64,000 nt of DNA from Branchipolynoe longqiensis (GCA_030323885.1 CM059187.1:84838027-84902026), one strand, 5' to 3'; counted from the stretch's first letter, positions 1 through 12,665 are shown. The notes: generated from the letters alone by a model not told the origin. Numbers and translations are program-made.

Positions 1-117
1 ATTTATATTCACATAGTACATTATGCAGTATATTTATATGTTGGATAACTGGCAGGATAGATGTATATATCATATATGTGACAATATATATGTTCGTGAT
101 TTATATACAAACACATC

Positions 118-420
118 TGATTTATAAGCATTATGCGACTATAAAGGCATGCAAGAGAGTGTATTATTCTCCATTCATTACCAATCACTATTTCCAATCT
201 ATTTGCTCCGTTCCTTACATCCTGGGACTGGTGGCGCCACCACATGCACAAACCCTACCTGCGCACATTGTCATGGAAGTAGCTCTATATAAGTGGCAAT
301 ATTTGTGTAGCGAGTGAAGGATTTTCCGCGTGCACTGGCTGAAACCCCCTGCAGGTGGCGCTACGAAAGCTAATAAGGGCAGCCGCCCAATAACCAGCGA
401 CTGGACAATAATATGTGTCA
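118..420 (-). repeat. GGTGGCGCCACC-centred dispersed repeat (family D), two diverged copies
   Basis: Near 130-150 the minus strand reads a TTTATAGTCGCATAATGC-type end, followed upstream by a palindromic GGTGGCGCCACC core (about 231-242) and a second core (GGTGGCGCTAC, about 346). The same end and core recur at 22.6-23.5, 26.6 and 47.5 kb. No coding frame runs through it. I see a dispersed repeat, class unknown; it could be a SINE or MITE. Confidence 0.5.
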
Positions 421-999
421 AAATAACCACAATAATTATTTAAAATACACCTAAACCTCCTGCCATTTTTATCCGCATACTAAATCATACAATACATATT
501 GCCACAAGTTTGCGCATGTGTATTTTTTGTTGTAGCCACTTAATGCACTCTCGGTGACAGCGAAGATCTATTGATTGTGAGTCGAGGCCCCGCTTGGACT
601 GGGGGAGGGGGAGAATTAAAAGCTGAGCTCTCTCTAAGTGGAGTCACGAATGAAGCTGGGTCTGCTGCCGCAGGGATCACGGCATGGCTATCCGTTTAAC
701 TCCAACGGGCCAGGTTATACAGCGTGCTTTCTGAAGAGTGATGCCAGGTTCAAGCCACGCTCCAACAATCTCCAGGCTGGGCGGCCCGGTCCTACCTACC
801 TATATATATACACCAATATATATGTGCATATATATATTGTTACCAGGAACAAAACTAGGGGCCTTTATTAAAGAAGCAAATAAGCAGGAAATGGTGTAAG
901 GAGGGAGGAGAGTCTACGATGTGAAAGGCTTACTTCTAGCAAATAATACGTGAACAGGTAAGATTATATGCATTTTACGTATACTTATCATCATGTAAT
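421..999. other. No gene seen; AT-rich spacer with a short (TA)n tract
   Basis: A (TA)-rich stretch lies at about 799-838. The remainder (about 540-790) is moderately GC-rich single-copy-looking DNA. Short open frames lack any recognisable domain. Confidence 0.5.
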
Positions 1000-1764
1000 A
1001 TTGCATCCTTCTATTCCTATATTCATTTTTGTGTGTACTATTTTGTTCTTATGTTCTTGTATTCTTGTGTTATTAGATTCTTTTATTATTGTATTTTCGT
1101 ATTCTTGTATTATTGTATTATTGGATTCTTCCATTTGCATGTACTTGTATCCCTGTGTCCTTGTATTATTGTAGTATTGTCTTATTGCATTATCGTACTT
1201 TCATATTCACCTATTGTTGTATTCTCGTATTCGTGTATTCTTTTATTGTTACGTTATTGTATTATCTTATTATCGTATTTTCATATTCGCATATTCTTCT
1301 ATTCTCGTATCCGTGTATTCTTGTATTCCTGGATTGTTACATTATTGTATTATCTTCTTCTAATCTTATATTCTTATTGTGTGTAATATTGTGTTCTTGT
1401 GTTATTGTGTTCTTGTATTATTGTGCTCTTGTATTCTTGTATTCTTATATATATATATAGTATTTTCTTATTCTTGTATTCTTGTAGGTTTGCATTGTCG
1501 CATTCTTCCATGTGTGTGTCCGTGTGTCCTTAGCATATTGTAGTATTGTCTTATTGCATTATCGTATTCTCATATTCTTGTATTCTCGTATCCTGGTATT
1601 ATTGTATTCGTGGATTGTTATATTGTTGTATTTATTTATTCTTGAATTTTCGTATTTTCGCACTCTCATGCTCTTGCTCTCACACTCCCAGACATACACT
1701 CAGGCTTTCAAACTCTGGCACCGTCACACAGCTTTACTCTTGTATACTCACACTCTCATATTCT
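1000..1764. repeat. TATTCTTG / TATTATTG degenerate tandem array
   Basis: About 760 bp of T-rich plus strand made of endlessly varied 8-bp words (TATTCTTG, TATTATTG, TATTCTCG). Phase and spelling drift but no other sequence intervenes. Apparent open frames rich in Tyr, Ile, Leu and Cys are products of this repeat. The array resumes at 3511, so it predates the retroelement inserted in it. Confidence 0.85.
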
Positions 1765-1770
1765 TGTAAT

Positions 1771-3504
1771 GCGGAACCGGAGCTGACCCTGGATGGGGAT
1801 CCAATTAATGTCGTTGAGAAAACCAAATTTCTCAGCCTCATTCTCAACGCAAAACTGTCATTTGTGCCACATATAAAGTAGCTGAAAACAAGATGCCTGA
1901 AAGAGCTAGATATTCTGAGGATGCTGTCCAGCTCAGAGTGGGGAGCGGACAGAGATGTTCTGCTCTCCATGTACATAACCTTGGTTCGGTAACGAGTGGA
2001 TTACGGCAGCATAGTATACAGTTCCGCAAGGAAATCATATATTGGGCTGCTAGACACGATCCACCACCATGGACTGCGCCTGGCCCTTGGGGCCTTCCGC
2101 ACTTCACCGGTTCAGAGCCTCTATGTCAAAGCCAATGAACCATCACTTAACAACAGGAGAATCAAACTGGCCATGCAATATGTAGTCAAGATAAAAACTA
2201 ATGCATTGAATCCTGCACACAATTGTCTATTCGAGCAACCTGACAAATCCAGGTATGAAGCCAGGCCGAATTACATCCGGCCACTGAGGCTCCAAATGAA
2301 CCCTCATTTGGAGGCTTTGGGCGTGGATTTGGATGTGTTGGAGGATGCCAAAGTCCCAGAACATCCCCCGTGGTCATTGAGAAAGCCATCGATTATCCTC
2401 GAGCTCACGGAACTGAGGAAGTCTGGGACACATCCACTGGAGTACCAAGGACTGCATGCAGAGATTCAAGGCCAGTTTGCAGACCACCTCTCCATATACA
2501 CTGATGGTTCGAAAGACCAAAGCCGGGTACCTGCTGCCCGACGGGAACAATTTGGCTACGTTTGCCCGATCAGAGCTCGATTTTCACTGCAGAAGCCCAA
2601 GCACTCCTTCTCATGTTGGAGTCTATCAAGGTATCCAACCACACTAACTATGTTATATACAGTGATTCGTTCTCTTGCCTCCTGGCTGTTGCTGGACTGA
2701 AAATGAATCACCCTATTCTAGCAATGGTCATTTATAAAATGAACCAACTGACAACGGATGGGTATGGCATCCACCTATGCTGGGTGCCTGGCCATGCCGG
2801 CATACAAGGAAACGAACGAGCTGATCGGGCTGCGAAGAAGGCCTGAACTGTGATCTTGAACCGTGTCTGATCCCTCACTCTGATCTGAAACAACGAATAG
2901 CCACCCACATAAAATCCAAATGGCAACATGAGTGGGATGAAAACATTAATAAACTTAAAGAAATTGAACCATCTGTGGGAAAGCCACCACAGTCGGCGGG
3001 ACCAAGTGGTCCTTAGCCACTGCCGTATTGGCCACTCATGGCTTACACATGCTTTTCTGCTCAAGGGGGAACCTCCCCCTGAATGTATTGGGTGTCAGTC
3101 CCCGCTGACACTCAAACACATTTGACTAAGTTGCGTTGATTTGTTGGCCTTGCACCAACAGTTCTACACTGCAGACAGTATGCATGACCTTTTTCCTAAG
3201 GTAAAACGGGAAAACATTTTAGCCTTTTTGAGCGCACCTGGACTGTACCACCTCATATAGTTTACTAAATAGATTCTATCAATTATTAATGAAACGTTTC
3301 TTTTACTATGGGAATTTGTTTCCCTTGACCACAAATATATGATTGTGAGCTTAGTAATTTAATGAGTGCCTATTGGCACATAATTGAGTGTTTGCTTTTA
3401 CATGTAAAAGCGATGGTTTGAACAAAAAAAAACATTTCTTGCGATGAATATGGCATATGCTGCCGACAAGGCGTAAAGCATGCACCAATCAATCAATCAA
3501 TCAA
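1771..3504 (+). pseudogene. 5'-truncated I/Nimb-like non-LTR retrotransposon (end of RT, RNase H, C-terminal Cys-His)
   Basis: Broken coding remains of a retrotransposon polymerase. In order I see the end of the reverse transcriptase and its connector (LRLALGAFRTSPVQSLYV), then an RNase H domain with the catalytic IYTDGSK, the FTAEAQALL glutamate helix, IYSDS, and the WVPGHAGIQGNERAD signature. A CxxC followed by a terminal histidine (CIGCQSPLTLKH) comes last. There are in-frame stops near 1879 and 1992, a frameshift between about 2505 and 2565, and further stops after 2846. The 3' end is a (TCAA)n tail at about 3486-3504. TGTAAT flanks both sides (1765-1770 and 3505-3510), consistent with a 6-bp target-site duplication. 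RNase H after RT fits the I/Nimb group; the clade name is inference. It is dead. Confidence 0.88.
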
Positions 3505-3510
3505 TGTAAT

Positions 3511-3590
3511 TCTTACATTCTCGTATTCTCGCTTATCATATTGTTGCATCCTCCTATTCTTGTATTATTGTATTCCTTTTAGCAGATTTT
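3511..3590. repeat. Right-hand remainder of the TATTCTTG array
   Basis: Continues the same words (TATTCTCG, TATTCTTG, TATTATTG) found before 1764. This shows the retroelement at 1771-3504 landed inside the array. Confidence 0.8.
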
Positions 3591-4984
3591 ACTATAACCT
3601 ACTCAACATCTCGATTGTCGATATGTTTCTGGGTGTGTGTAACGACATGAAACTTTATCATTCTGCCAGATGCTGCGACATGGACATAATTTGACAAGCA
3701 GCACAGCAAAATAGTTTTATAGTTGGATTTATTATAGGTTCAGCAGTGTAAGTCTTTTTTCTTGAACAAGAAGTTCAATTCAACAACAAGTTCAATAATA
3801 CAGTGAGGTCATAGAAGCTTTAACACTTGCCCTTTTAGAAACTGTCTATATGGGGATGGGTGGGAGGCAGTTTTAAGGCTAGTTAATGTCATTAACACTC
3901 TTTGCGCCTGTGTCGGAGTGAGCTCTCTGCCACAGAACATCGCCTTATACAAACTCATACACAGTTATTGATAGGTGGTGAATAAAATTAGTTCCTAAGG
4001 TCTCTGCAGAAGGCAGTGCGATCAATATTTACATAGGCCGATCAGGTCTTGTATCTTAAAAGTGAAGATAGGTGGCACTAGTGTACAAGGAGTATATTAA
4101 TACAATCGTTTCTCGATAGACGGCAGCATGCACCTCATCCTTAGTTACTGGGCCAGCTATGGCTGTGTCCGCATGCCAAATGACCCATGTTGCTGAGCAT
4201 GACAGAAAACTTTGCTGATCGAGTCCATCACTCCAATCTCAGATGAGTGGGCGCAATAAGGATGGCGCCAGCAGCTCACTGTGCAGAATATTTTGTGTGG
4301 ACTGTATTGTAGAAGATTTACACAACCAATCTATCCGCTCCTCGCAGTAGAAGAACTAACGTTGTATGTAGCAGCTAACTGCGAAGCATATGTTGTGGTA
4401 AAGGTATTATACAGTTTCTCCAGCCCAGTACACTATATGACAGGCGTGGAAGAATGAATATTCCTAGCAGTTGAACATGCAGCATGTTCTGTGAACAAAA
4501 CAGGACTTGTGGAGGTTTTTCTTCGGCCAATCTGCATTCTGATGGCAGTGTCACTAACTAACACTGTGGATAACAGCTTACTGTGCATGCTAGGGTAGAA
4601 AAGGTATATTGTATATGGGGTTCAATATAGTGTGGTAGCATGTATTAAGCAATGATGAGCATACATGTTTGTAACTCATTAGTTTGACACGGTCATGCTT
4701 CAAACACAACCACTTCCTATAAACAACAAGTGCTCTTACCGACTAAATTATCCCATCCGGTAGGACGCAGCACTATCATCGGAACTGGATGCTGACTAAC
4801 TGGATCTGATTAATTTTAGGACTTGTTGTTTGAAGCTTCCGAAGACAACATACCCAGCATTTAGTTGATAATTTAGTGATCAGTGATCATCTCTAGAAGG
4901 CGTCCTCTGATGCATTTCGTCAGCCATCCCATAATACACTCATTGCTCAAAGCTCTGATACCATAGCTATTAACACACGGATAA
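3591..4984. other. No gene or recognised repeat
   Basis: Ordinary mixed-composition DNA with no long open frame on either strand and no match to the other repeat families here. Confidence 0.5.
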
Positions 4985-5650
4985 ACCCGTTTATTGTTAG
5001 TCTATGTATCATGACTTTGAGCAATATATATATATATGCATACTCTTGAGAATTAAATATTTATATAGCTATATATATACCCGCTGTTTATTGCTGTTCA
5101 GTAGATCTTGACTTTTTAGCCATAACATATATATGTATATCTACGTACTCTGGCTATTTTATAACTACATCATATTATTATATATTAGACACATTACATA
5201 CTATTTATTTTTATTCTATGCACCATCATTTTGAACAATATACACACATACTCTGGATATACATGATGGACATCTTGACATTTTAGCTACATGTAAATCT
5301 ACATAATCTGGATACGTATAACTACATACTATTATTATATGTTATTACATCTAGCAAATTATTTATTGATATTCTATGCACCCTTATTTTGACCCATATA
5401 TAACCATACTCTGGACACACATATATGGGTATATGCATGGACACTTTGCTTATCGCTATTCCATGCGTCTTATTTTGAGCCACACTCTAACTTGCATATA
5501 AATGCATATGTATATATTCTGGATGTGTATAAGGCATTATATAGGACATATTGGCATTGGCGTATATTGGCATTGTATTTATTCTTAATTTATAGAGCCT
5601 AACTTTGAGCCACACACCTCTATAAATTATATTCTGGAGATATATATATA
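4985..5650. repeat. Degenerate AT-rich tandem array, about five units
   Basis: Each unit has a TTTATT...TTCTATGCACC...TTTTGANC block followed by an ...ACTCTGGA... block. The TTTTGA anchors fall near 5015, 5229, 5387, 5473 and 5603, so unit length varies (about 86-215 bp). Units are strongly diverged and rich in TATATA. No coding content. Confidence 0.6.
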
Positions 5651-6576
5651 TATAAATGTAAATATATACAGATACAATTTAATATATATATATATATATA
5701 TGAGCAAACTATTCAATATGCTAAGCTTTTAAGTTAAATAACTGATGCTTGGCTAGGTGTCGAATCACACACAATAAATCTGCCCAATGTGCGAACTCAC
5801 AGTCCATTCAGTGAAATGTTGGCCAAGCTGAAATGTCCACGCTCATTGCGTGTGACAACCCGGCACGAGTCCCTATTAGTCCAGTACTCCGACGTGATAA
5901 TTGGACTGCCAATACCCACGAATGTAAACAAGAAACAAACAAAAGAACGAGTTTTTGTTTAAACCGGTGAAAGTTACATCAGTTCAAAGGGGGTGCAGAT
6001 TTGATGGGCTATTCAGTGCAGCGCAGTTAATCTTTGCAGGTAGACTAGACGAGAGGGCATGGCTGAAGTGCACAGAAGGTGATACGTGGAGATGCTGCTC
6101 TTCCTGTTGTGAACTGTTAGCGCCACCAACGGCAGAACAACATGACACCCACCGCCTTACCCCCTACAGCGTACACACTCAACCAGCGCTGGCCCGAGTG
6201 GCAACGCACAGAGTTGGTCATGCAACCAGATAGTGTTTCCCCACCGGCAATTGGTTGATCCTCGTATGCGATGTGACTGGATGTTGGGAGAGCCGGCACG
6301 CAGGCGTCGGTGTAACTAATTACACGGCTATGTTTTACCAACATCCCCCCCGTTAAAAAAGTATCTTTAAAAGAAATATTGTGGTTCACTGAAAGAAAGT
6401 TGTCACTATTAACACACACATCTAAGTGCTTATACAATTGGCTATTGGATATATATATTGGACAAATTTCGACTCCCAATAGCCGATGTTTACTTTTTGT
6501 GCTGGGGGTTAGTTAAACAAACAAACAAACCAACAAAGGAAACTAGCATTTCATATATAATACCTTTCATATCTGC
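5651..6576. other. No gene seen; (AT)n followed by single-copy-looking DNA
   Basis: (TA)n occurs at about 5641-5702. From 5740 to 6480 the DNA is of mixed composition with small open frames lacking any domain. An AAAC microsatellite lies at about 6514-6530. Confidence 0.45.
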
Positions 6577-6625
6577 ACTGACTTCTCAAGCAACGAGCCT
6601 CATCGACAAGTATGGATGTATATGT
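6577..6625 (+). repeat. Fragment of SINE family 3
   Basis: CTGCACTGACTTCTCAAGCA and the next 25 bases match the upstream part of the two larger copies at 15770 and 16108. The tRNA-like body is missing. Confidence 0.5.
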
Positions 6626-6721
6626 TTGTATTTGTATATGTGTGTATATATATGTATATTATATGTTGCTATGTATATATGATATATATAATTATGTAAA
6701 TATATATGATACATATACATA

Positions 6722-6960
6722 TATATGAAACGTTCAGGCGCAAAACCACGTAAACTTCAATAGAATAAAAAGAGATTAAATGCAGGATTTCTACCTCCAC
6801 TTGTGATATGACCACATGGTTATGGAGGAGTAATACAAACAGATGGAATATAAAAACAGATGGAATATACAAATGTAAACTTGTTGAAGGTTTGATTCCA
6901 ATGTTTCGCGCCATTTTTGGATTAGCGTTTACGCGATGTTGCACCTGAACTCTTCATATG
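6722..6960. mobile_element. MITE family C, copy 1
   Basis: Ends are inverted copies of each other over about 40 bp. The right end (6918-6960) contains GCACCTGAACTCTTCATATG and the left begins with ATGAAACGTTCAGGCGCAAA. The interior shares TTTGATTCCAATG with copy 2 at 17669-17906. It is flanked by TATATA-rich DNA. Length is 239 bp with no coding capacity, so it is non-autonomous; superfamily unknown. Confidence 0.75.
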
Positions 6961-7265
6961 TATTTGTATGTATATGTATGCCTATAAATATGTATATATG
7001 TATATGGATAGATGTATATATATATGAATATACATAATTAAAGCACAATGCATGTATATGCATAATCATGTATATATGTATAACTAGGATAATTCGTTGA
7101 TATAAAAACAAGAATACGCATATATACATACATGTATATATGTGATGTTTAACGTATTATGAGAGTATACAAATATGAAGGGAATTGTTTCCATTATATA
7201 TTATATTATTATATTATTTGATTAACCACTCTATTTTGTCTTCTCACATATGTACGAAATTATTC

Positions 7266-7266
<1 letters not shown>

Positions 7267-7319
<53 letters not shown>
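7267..7319. repeat. (AT)n microsatellite
   Basis: About 50 bp of near-perfect alternating A and T. Similar tracts lie near 8525-8565, 12740-12768, 22727-22760 and 35079-35108. Confidence 0.9.
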
Positions 7320-7321
<2 letters not shown>

Positions 7322-8069
7322 TGAACTACAAGCCTTCATTTCCGACATATTCAGTTAGGTTTTCCAATTTTGCAATTGCCTCTTACTTGAGGACGCGTCA
7401 CTGTTATGGAAAGGGGACCCCACGCGCCGCTTACATGTTCCCACTGTATACAATCCCAGTCACGTGATGCGCTGTGCAAGTGTTCCATCTCCACCCCCCA
7501 CCCCCACAAACACTCCCTCCATCCAGACATTCCCCGGCTTGGTCCTATATGTGATGAAAAACCACCCCAGGAGCACAGCTGAACCTACTTCTCCTTACAC
7601 TAGGGTTGACTTAAAGTTCATCCTAAATCCTGCCCCGTCTTAGTTCCAATATAGCCACCAGGATTAAAACAGCAGGACGCTAATTAAGGAGACGCAGTTG
7701 CTATGTGGGCCCCTATTTTCTGACGCCATTAATATGTGTGATGCTTCCGGGCCACCGATTAAACTGACACACTGGAGGAAAAATATTAGATTTATAATAG
7801 GGTACACATGTTAAATGTGACATTTACAATCACATTAAATATTCATGAAACTATAAAAATGGCAGTGCCAGTGTTAGAGTGCTGTTAGCGAAAAACCGTT
7901 ATTTAGATCTACGCTTTTCAAGTGTTATAGCGGATTCAAAGGCCTTCCTTCAAAGGAAGGGGTGCCGTCTGAGTTGCTTAGATTGCTGCCATATAAAAAT
8001 GAACGCAAAATATCACATGGTCCTATAAAGTTATAAAGTACATGCTTACATTAGTAGCATAGTTTTCTT
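7320..8069. other. No gene or recognised repeat
   Basis: Mixed-composition DNA. No open frame or repeat could be supported. Confidence 0.5.
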
Positions 8070-8381
8070 AAAGCAGCAGAGTCCGCTGGTTTTGAGTTTC
8101 TTTCATTTTCAGAAAACAACTAAATTAGTTACTCTAGTTTGAAGTCACTTTTATTTGAAATATTTTAATTGTAACCATGTAAAATTAATTTTGGAAACAC
8201 TCTCACAGTATAGGCTTCTGAAGCAACCAGTTCTATTACATGCCACAGTATTCACTTCTATGTGGCGACAGATGCTTAATAAGTGCGCCAGGGTCTAACT
8301 CTAAGTTAGATACGTACGATCACATCGAGATAATTGCTTTGGCTTTGAACATTTGATGTTTTCATTGGACTATGCAACTTT
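8070..8381 (+). mobile_element. MITE family B copy, complete
   Basis: The left end AAGCAGCAGAGTCCGCTGG is followed by the family hallmark TTTTGAGTTTCTTTCATTTT. The right end GGACTATGCAACTTT is the inverted form of the left end (AAAGTTGCATAGTCC). The family occurs at least seven times in the window. Length is 312 bp, non-coding. Confidence 0.75.
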
Positions 8382-8532
8382 GATGTTCAATTCATCTCAG
8401 CGTTTAGCACCGTCATTTCTGGTGTTTTATGTGCCACTGCATTATTGAATATTGGCTGGATGGATATTAACTTAATACAGTAAATGAACAATACAGGTGG
8501 AAATATATATAGATAGGAGCGCATATATATAT

Positions 8533-8564
<32 letters not shown>

Positions 8565-8661
8565 GCATCAGCAAGTTGCTATATGAAGGCATTCATCAAT
8601 ACTATTCATTAGGAGCCTGCACATGAAGATACGCATTCAATACTTTTGCATTGCTCCATTC

Positions 8662-9014
8662 TAAAGGCCCTGTCACACTGTGCCGTATTGCATCAGCGTA
8701 TGCCGATGTATGTGATTTTGAACCAATACTTTGGTGTACGCTGGTGTACACTGATGTACACTGGTGTACGCTGATGTACACTGGTGTACGCTGATGTATG
8801 CTGGTGTATGCTGAGACAAGTGGTAGGTACTTTTGGCATATGTAGTATTCGTTGTTGAATTGAACTTCTTGTTGGTGTACGCTGGTGTATGCCGAGATAA
8901 GTTATGGGTACTTTTGGCATAAGTAGTATTTTTTAGCATGTTCACAATTCCCACAGTATGTCAGCATGTGTTACATACGTTGGCATACGCTTATGCAGTG
9001 TGACAGGGCCTTTA
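8662..9014. mobile_element. TTAA-type MITE of the TGTCACAC group, family E1 (GTGTACGCTG words)
   Basis: Perfect 19-bp terminal inverted repeats: TAAAGGCCCTGTCACACTG at 8662-8680 and its complement at 8996-9014. The interior is a run of GTGTACGCTGGTGTACACTG-like words, and an internal direct repeat of about 50 bp occurs twice (about 8800 and 8884). A motif TTTTAGCATGTTCACAATT (8932-8950) matches the internal near-palindrome seen in sister elements. No coding potential. Confidence 0.85.
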
Positions 9015-9559
9015 ACTACCCCACTCAAATTGCTGTATGGTGCACAATATATGTGGTATATCATGCGTTATAGGAGCATAATAAAGAAAGAAAGCTCGTG
9101 TCTATTTTACTGCCTTTCGTCTAAGAAATGATAAGCCCACTCCGATCAAAATTATTGGCGGTACCTGTCCTCCTCTTTTGCAACCAGTCACGGCATCCTT
9201 CACTCAATTCGCTAGAACCTAAATATATCTACATATCTATGCTGAAAGAGGAAAACAAGATACTTGACCCACGGCCTAAGATTCAACCTAACGCAGGGTC
9301 CGGAGCTGCACCGAGTCATTGGTTGCGTTAAGCAGGCTTATATACAACCAGTATCAGTACAGACCTGTCCGAGCGGCCGTGTAAGAGATTGACTTAGTTC
9401 CCAGTCAAGGCCAGACCGATGATTCTCATGGCAGCTCCTTTCGGAGATTAGGGAAATAGCCTGCCGATGTCAGGATGGGATGGGAGAGCTATTGGCTGTT
9501 TAAGGTGCAGCCTCGAGAGCGACTTAACAGCAATAGGCTCTTTTGATATTAAAGTAGTG
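9015..9559. other. No gene seen
   Basis: Single-copy-looking DNA. A stretch near 9367-9420 has a tRNA-like GTCCGAGCGGCCGTGTAAGAG A-box look but no B box, so I do not call a tRNA. Confidence 0.45.
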
Positions 9560-10480
9560 GCTGCTATTCGCCTGGCCCTAGAGCCCCCTCCCACCCCACG
9601 TCCCCACACCCATGCACTCTGGTATTAACGGCATCATTTGCTGAAGGCGCATTTCACACTTTCGTGCGGGCTCAGGTGGGCCAAGGGAAGCACGGCAAAC
9701 GCCGAAGTGCGGTGAGGTGCGGTAGAACTCAAGTACTGAGAATGGGGGTGTGGATGGGGAAGGGAAGTGGAGGGATGGGGTGGAAGTGGCCTGAGCGGAA
9801 AAAAGTGGATGGGGTGGCGATGGAGCGCGGAAGTGCGGTGAGGGGCGCTAGAAAGGAAGGACCGAGAATATGGTGGGGGTAGAAAGGGAAGGAAAGTGCA
9901 GGAAGGGATGGGAAGGGGCGGGTTGGAGAGGTGCGGCAGGGACAGAGTCGCAGAGAGGGGCCGGTGAGGTGAGGGGCCGATGGGATTTGAGGGGCGGGGG
10001 ATGACAGGGAAGGGAGGGAAAGAATGGGCGGGGTTGGGCAGGGGCTAGGCGGGGGATGGGCGGGGGTTGCGTCACTCTACATCAGGCCTGGTTTTAGCGC
10101 TGGGAGTGCTGTGGGAGAAGGGCATTTAGCAGCACTTGGCGCCGGCTTGAATAGTCGCCACGGAGTGAATGGTCGCCTCCGACCCACGCGCTACCACGGG
10201 CGCCGTCCCCGGAGTGGCGCCACTGTCACCCGTGACATACAGGGTGAGGGTGGGAGGAGGCCCAGGGACAGCGCCATCATGCACAGCGTGCTTACACTGC
10301 TACCCCGGCCCATCAACCCGTCCGACATATTTTTCCCGTCCACCCACATTTTAACAAATCGCACGCACATCCGCCATGGTTAGACTAAGGCTCTCCCACC
10401 CACACACCCGCCGGGCCGCCCGGCACGGGCCCACCCACCCGACCACTCACCCACACACTCGCGCCCACCCATGCAGTGGG
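9560..10480. other. GC-rich block with G-runs and C-runs
   Basis: From about 9720 to 10080 the plus strand is purine and G rich with many GGGG runs (for example near 10024-10070), which could form G-quadruplexes. From 10380 to 10470 it turns C rich (CCCACCC). CpG is frequent at 10140-10330. Open frames are compositional and no domain is recognisable. It may be a CpG island. Confidence 0.45.
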
Positions 10481-11608
10481 TTCATGCCTGGTTGACTGGA
10501 TGCTTGCGTCGTGAAGTGGCTATCAGCTGACGTTGCTGGACGACACTGGCGTGCCGGCGTACATCGTGTGCTAGAGGGGCCTTATTTACGACACTGGGCC
10601 GGTCTTGTTAGGGACGCCAAGTGGCTTTATCAGGCGGGCGCCAGAACACATGTGACCGTGCCGAGGCCACACTCCCCGCATCTGAATCGTTTCCCGTCCG
10701 CCACGCATGACCTTCGTGCACTAAACAATTAACCTCCCGGTCGCACCAAACATAATTGTGTTTGCAGCAGCGAGGATGAAATTCCCACCAGTGAGTCGAA
10801 TCTGTGAAAATTTGCGCCGGAAAACTTCAGGCATATTTATCGCGGGGGAATATATATATATATACATATATATATTTATGTGTGTGGGTGATGCATAAGG
10901 CATTATAGGAGTATAAATGCAAGGGGAGCATGTACTCTATAATATATTCCTCCTTGGCGCATTGATGTAGTGGCCCTCCGCTGTCGGGGTAATTGGGCCC
11001 CCCCCCTCCCTCGCGCCACAAACAGTGGAGGAATCTTACTCATATATATATATACATATAGTTTTAAGGTTTTGTGCTAATGAGGTTACGCCGCGTGGCG
11101 ATGAATTGTTGGTGAGAGGCGGTGTATGGTGGTAGTCATTCTGCTAACAGTTTGTGCACGTGTGAATAAGTCACTGTTATTGGGCCATGGCTCAGCGTGA
11201 CTTAAGGGCATGCTGATTAGGCATCGTGCGCTGCATGAGCGAGAGGGTGCGTGACGCAGACGTGGGCTCTGTTTATATTCCCACTGCGTTCGTCCACTCA
11301 CATGGTCTAATGATGACAGGGCTGCAGGGTGGGACACACCGCAGGGCAGGCTGCTTAGCAACCACTCCCATGGCTCTATATATCCATCACACCATGCCTC
11401 CTACACTGATCTAAATATGGTAACCAAAGGGCATTTGTTCACCCTCACTTTTCATCGCAAACCCTTAATAGCAGACGACAAACTAACAAAAGGCGTGCGA
11501 TCCAGGAGTGAGAAAAGGGAGCTCTGGCATTTATATATGTCTGAATTAAAATTGCATGGCAATGTGTGTGAGGCACCGAGACCCTGTTTCAGTTATGTGT
11601 ATGTCCTT
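10481..11608. other. No gene or recognised repeat
   Basis: Two short (TA)n tracts (about 10850-10875 and 11042-11060) and a poly-C run near 10998. Otherwise unremarkable. Confidence 0.45.
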
Positions 11609-12025
11609 AAAGGTGCTTAGTCCAATGGTTTTGAGGTTCTGTCATTTTTCTGAGATAGATATATTAAATTGCTTGTTGTTATTCCAATAATGTTGAGGTT
11701 CTGCCATTTTTCTGAGATAGATATATTAAATTGATTGTTATTATCTACCTAATTACCTTTCTGTACATTGACGTAACTTTGTTTTAAATGGCTAAGTTTT
11801 GAAATAGTTAAGTGCAAATGTATCAAATTAATGTTGGCAAGCAAGCAACTCTAACACCATATGCTTTAGCAGTAAGAGGTTCTATTATATTGTCTCGGTG
11901 TTCCCTTATATTAGGCAACATAGGCTTAATAACTGCAGCAGTAGCTAAGTTAGATATGTAGAATTAAATCTAAGTAATTATTTTCGTTTTCAAAATTTGA
12001 CGCTTCATCGGACTATGCAGCTTTA
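11609..12025 (+). mobile_element. MITE family B copy with an internal 62-bp duplication
   Basis: Left end AAGGTGCTTAGTCCAATGG; right end CGGACTATGCAGCTTTAA (inverted). The segment beginning TCCAATGGTTTTGAGGTTCT at 11621 is repeated at 11683 (TCCAATAATGTTGAGGTTCT). The duplication carries the following TTTCTGAGATAGATATATTA as well. Non-coding. Confidence 0.75.
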
Positions 12026-12199
12026 ATTTACTTGTAGGTAAAACTATTGTGTGATGACCATGGTTAGTGGGTGCTCTAGGAGTAAATCTCTAATAAATAA
12101 CACATTTGTGGCAGATTTCTTAGAATCAATCCTCCTCATTGGATCACTAATTGCCTGACACCAAATTGATATTTACCACATACTTTGTAAGCGCAACAT

Positions 12200-12665
12200 C
12201 AATCAATCAATAGTTCCATCCTCTAGTCGAGGGTTGGATGCAATGGTTCTCCACTTGTCCCGATGTTGTGCTGTTCTGATAGACTGTGAATAATTCAAGC
12301 CTGTCCACTGTGAAATATTTGTAAACCATGATGTTCTTGGTCTCCCTCTCCCTCTGCTGCCATTCACCTTCCCTTCCAACAATGTACGGTATATTGAACT
12401 CTGACGAATGATGTGGCCAAAATAAATAAGTTTCTTTGTCTGTATAGTGGCAAACAAGCTTTTCTTATTTTTAATTTTTCTGAGAACTTCTTTGTTGGTG
12501 ATCTTCTTTGTCCATGATATTTTCATCATCCTTCGATAAGTCCACATCTCAAATGCTGCTAAACATTTGTACATTTTCTTAGAGATTGTCCATGTCTCTG
12601 CCCCATACATTAGAGTAGACCACACATAACACTGAAGAATACGCGACATAGGGTGACAGAAATAG
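12200..12665 (-). pseudogene. 5'-truncated RTE-like non-LTR retrotransposon, C-terminal region only
   Basis: An open frame at 12203-12649 (148 aa, minus strand) is the conserved tail of an endonuclease/reverse-transcriptase polyprotein. It shows YVWSTLMYGAETW, EMWTYRRMMKISW, KLIYFGHIIRQ and GRGRPRTSW, the usual order after the RT thumb. The stop codon lies inside the (ATTG)n tail, so there is almost no 3' UTR. GCAACAT occurs on both flanks (12193-12199 and 12666-12672), a 7-bp target duplication marking a single 5'-truncated insertion. The frame is intact to the stop, so the insertion may be fairly young. Assignment to RTE is from the motif pattern and is inference. Confidence 0.88.

Noticed and set aside
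1089..1881. Membrane-protein-like frames rich in Tyr, Ile, Leu and Cys
   Set aside because: Translations of the TATTCTTG array; only the part after 1771 (retroelement) is meaningful.
8700..8820. Coding repeat protein (His/Gln/Tyr/Thr repeats)
   Set aside because: Product of GTGTACGCTG words inside a terminal-inverted-repeat element.
9367..9430. tRNA-Leu/Ser-like sequence
   Set aside because: A-box resemblance only; no B box or cloverleaf could be drawn.
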